From Bacillota bacterium (GTDB taxonomy: Bacteria > Bacillota > Proteinivoracia > UBA4975), in contig JAAYHI010000159.1 of NCBI GenBank assembly GCA_012727415.1, positions 1-6,583 on the forward strand: a stretch of 6,583 nucleotides of DNA. Direction: 5' to 3'. The notes below the pieces were generated by a model. The model saw only the letters and a program-made list of their open reading frames with translations, did not search any database and had not been told where the DNA came from. A program made the position numbers and the translations under genes. Below are positions 5,234 to 6,583 of this stretch, piece by piece (position 1 is the stretch's first letter; each line of letters starts with the position of its first letter).

Positions 5234-5999
5234 CTTTATCCTCCACAAGGTCCAATACGCCATAAGCAGTCTTGCGGTTAACCCCTCCGGCCCGAGTCAG
5301 GCCCAGCTGCGAAAAATCGTAAAACACCCTTTCCTTGACGACAACCTTTTTCCTTGCCACCCGGCCGGCTAATATAATGTCTTCCCGGGTCAAGGGCTGA
5401 TCCGCAGCCAGGGGACGCAAGGGAACCAGGGATGAGGCTTCCATTACAGGGACGTCAAACATGGGGTCAAAGTAGACTACATCAAAGGAGCGTGGCGGCA
5501 ACTGGGGAAGGATACGGCGGAAATCGCCGTTGACAAGCTCGATCCCCCTGGCCAGCCCTTGAAAACGCGGCGGCCGGACATGTTTCAGCCCGTGGGCCAT
5601 CACCAGGTAGACCGGCAGGGATTGCTCCAAGGCCAGGATCCTTCCCCCCTCCCCCACCCGGTATTTAGCGACGAGACTGTCTGAGCAAAGGCCGGCGGTG
5701 CAATCCAAAAAGCTGTCCCCGGGGCTGAGCCCGCAGATATCCAGCATTTTGTCCCGGCCCCCCTTACGCAGCATGCGGAGGCGCACTGCAGCCATATTGG
5801 GATGGAAGAACAGTTCGCCCTGAGCGGTAAAACAAGACAAGCCCCGGTTACTAAGCACCAAGACTTTTGCATACTCAGCAATAAGGGAGTCTAAACTGCG
5901 GTTTTCCCGGGGCAAAAAAGCCAGGCCATGCTCCCGGGCAATCTCCCGGGCTTCTGCCTCCAGTTGAGCCCCTGGTTTACGGGCAGTAGTTATCACCAA
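5223..5999 (-). CDS. RsmJ-like class I SAM-dependent methyltransferase
   Basis: A 258-residue Rossmann-fold methyltransferase resembling the RsmJ/YhiQ family (16S rRNA G1516 methylation in E. coli), but the target of the Firmicutes members is not known to me. Visible features are a basic N-terminal domain beginning VITTARKP; the family segment HPNMAAVRLRMLRKGGRDKM (66-85); motif I FLDCTAGLCSDS (97-108); the acidic residue Glu125 ending strand 2; NGDF (157-160); and the DPMF motif (178-181), characteristic of the RsmJ group. The usual last glycine of motif I is a cysteine (Cys105). The start is TTG at 5997-5999 with GGAGG eight bases upstream, overlapping the mutL stop; the next codon is GTG, which could also be used. 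It sits five bases after mutL and overlaps miaA, so it belongs to the same transcript. Confidence 0.88.
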   Translation of the reverse strand: MVITTARKPGAQLEAEAREIAREHGLAFLPRENRSLDSLIAEYAKVLVLSNRGLSCFTAQGELFFHPNMAAVRLRMLRKGGRDKMLDICGLSPGDSFLDCTAGLCSDSLVAKYRVGEGGRILALEQSLPVYLVMAHGLKHVRPPRFQGLARGIELVNGDFRRILPQLPPRSFDVVYFDPMFDVPVMEASSLVPLRPLAADQPLTREDIILAGRVARKKVVVKERVFYDFSQLGLTRAGGVNRKTAYGVLDLVEDKDED

Positions 6000-6004
6000 C
6001 GTCC

Positions 6005-6583
6005 CTACCTCCTGGCGAACAATTTCTCAAGATCTCTCCGGCCGAAGGCCAGCCAAATTGGGCGCCCGTGGGGGCAAGTGCGGTTGTTTTCGCACCTGTC
6101 CAGATCCCGAAGAAGCTGCAGGCTTTCACTGGCAGATAAGCGCTGATTGGCCTTGATTGCCCCTTTACAGGCCAAAAGCATTAAGGCCGCCTGTTTATAG
6201 TCTGTTAAGTCATACTCAGCACCATCATACTGCTGCAAATGCTCAATAATCTCGAGAATGTCCCCTGCCGACAACACCTTTTTAAATAAAAGCGGCGCCT
6301 CTTTGACAACCATCCCTTCATCAGTAAGCTCAATTTTAAACCCCAGTTCTGTAAGCCTGGGCAACCAGGCCTCGACAAACTGCCGGTTGCGGCCAGATAG
6401 AGGAGTTTCTAGGGGAATAACTGCCTGCCCCGGCCTTGTGCCTTCTCTTAGTTTTTGCAAGTACTGCTCATACAACACCCTTTCCTGGGCAGCGTGCTGA
6501 TCCACCAGGCGCAGCTCAGTTGGGGTGGAAACCACAAGAAAGGTGGAAAAAACCTGGCCCAGGATGGTATAGTCCTCCCCCAG
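6005..6583 (-). CDS. mutL: MutL, DNA mismatch repair protein (C-terminal endonuclease domain, partial)
   Basis: Only the last 192 residues are inside the window; the gene begins beyond the right edge, and the frame is open to base 6583. This is the C-terminal dimerisation and endonuclease domain. LGQVFSTFLV (8-17 of the fragment) leads into the metal-binding endonuclease motif DQHAAQERVLYE (28-39, pattern DQHA-X2-E-X4-E). Later come ACKGAIKAN (138-146), CPHGRP (170-175) and the terminal FARR (189-192), which together complete the zinc-binding active site. With this motif MutL should nick DNA itself during mismatch repair, as in Bacillus and other bacteria without MutH. A methionine-like GTG inside the fragment at 6533-6535 is not a start. 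The stop lies five bases before the methyltransferase gene. Confidence 0.96.
   Translation of the reverse strand: MGEDYTILGQVFSTFLVVSTPTELRLVDQHAAQERVLYEQYLQKLREGTRPGQAVIPLETPLSGRNRQFVEAWLPRLTELGFKIELTDEGMVVKEAPLLFKKVLSAGDILEIIEHLQQYDGAEYDLTDYKQAALMLLACKGAIKANQRLSASESLQLLRDLDRCENNRTCPHGRPIWLAFGRRDLEKLFARR

Noticed and set aside
5234..5263. Ten-residue N-terminal extension of MiaA
   Set aside because: The ATG at 5231-5233 has GGAGG at proper spacing and gives the standard MiaA N-terminus.
1..6583. Mobile element, CRISPR array, defence system, tRNA or rRNA
   Set aside because: No terminal inverted repeats, transposase or integrase motifs, regular spaced repeats or RNA gene signatures were seen; the genes are mostly conserved chromosomal functions.

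Overview
The window looks like chromosomal DNA of a Gram-positive, probably endospore-forming member of the Clostridia (Desulfotomaculum/Peptococcaceae-type Firmicutes). Four things support this. There is a Firmicutes-type LexA with a CGAAC-N4-GTTTG operator instead of the E. coli CTGT-N8-ACAG box. There is a SpoVK-type AAA+ protein and a short Bacillus-like Hfq. MutL carries the DQHA(X)2E(X)4E endonuclease motif of organisms without MutH. Strong GGAGG-type ribosome binding sites sit in front of several GTG and TTG starts. I cannot name genus or species from the sequence alone.

Layout: bases 1-158 are a noncoding regulatory region with an extended -10 promoter and an overlapping LexA operator, followed by lexA on the + strand (159-782). 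Everything else is on the - strand. A lone uncharacterised 122-residue gene (783-1151) converges on lexA and abuts it with no gap. A hairpin terminator (1220-1251) marks the end of a long co-directional cluster that enters from the right edge: mutL (C-terminal part, 6005-6583), an RsmJ-like SAM methyltransferase (5223-5999), miaA (4283-5233), hfq (4022-4255), spoVK (3012-3920), a PLP-dependent YnbB/'aluminium resistance' family protein (1755-3008) and a DUF456 membrane protein (1253-1738). Spacing is tight (an 11-bp overlap and gaps of 3 to 27 bp) except between hfq and spoVK, where about 100 bp hold a strong hairpin and a possible sporulation promoter. That gap only appears once the spoVK start is placed at the GTG with the good ribosome binding site.

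Functionally the cluster combines DNA mismatch repair (mutL), nucleic-acid modification (the methyltransferase, by family inference), tRNA A37 isopentenylation (miaA), RNA chaperoning (hfq) and a sporulation AAA+ ATPase (spoVK), beside the SOS repressor gene lexA. As recalled, B. subtilis has the same genes in the same relative order (mutL, miaA, hfq, spoVK, ynbB, and lexA further on) but with many insertions, so this looks like a compact version of a conserved Firmicutes neighbourhood. I see no mobile element, CRISPR array, RNA gene or defence system. The parts most worth a second look are the hfq-spoVK intergenic region and the uncharacterised gene next to lexA.
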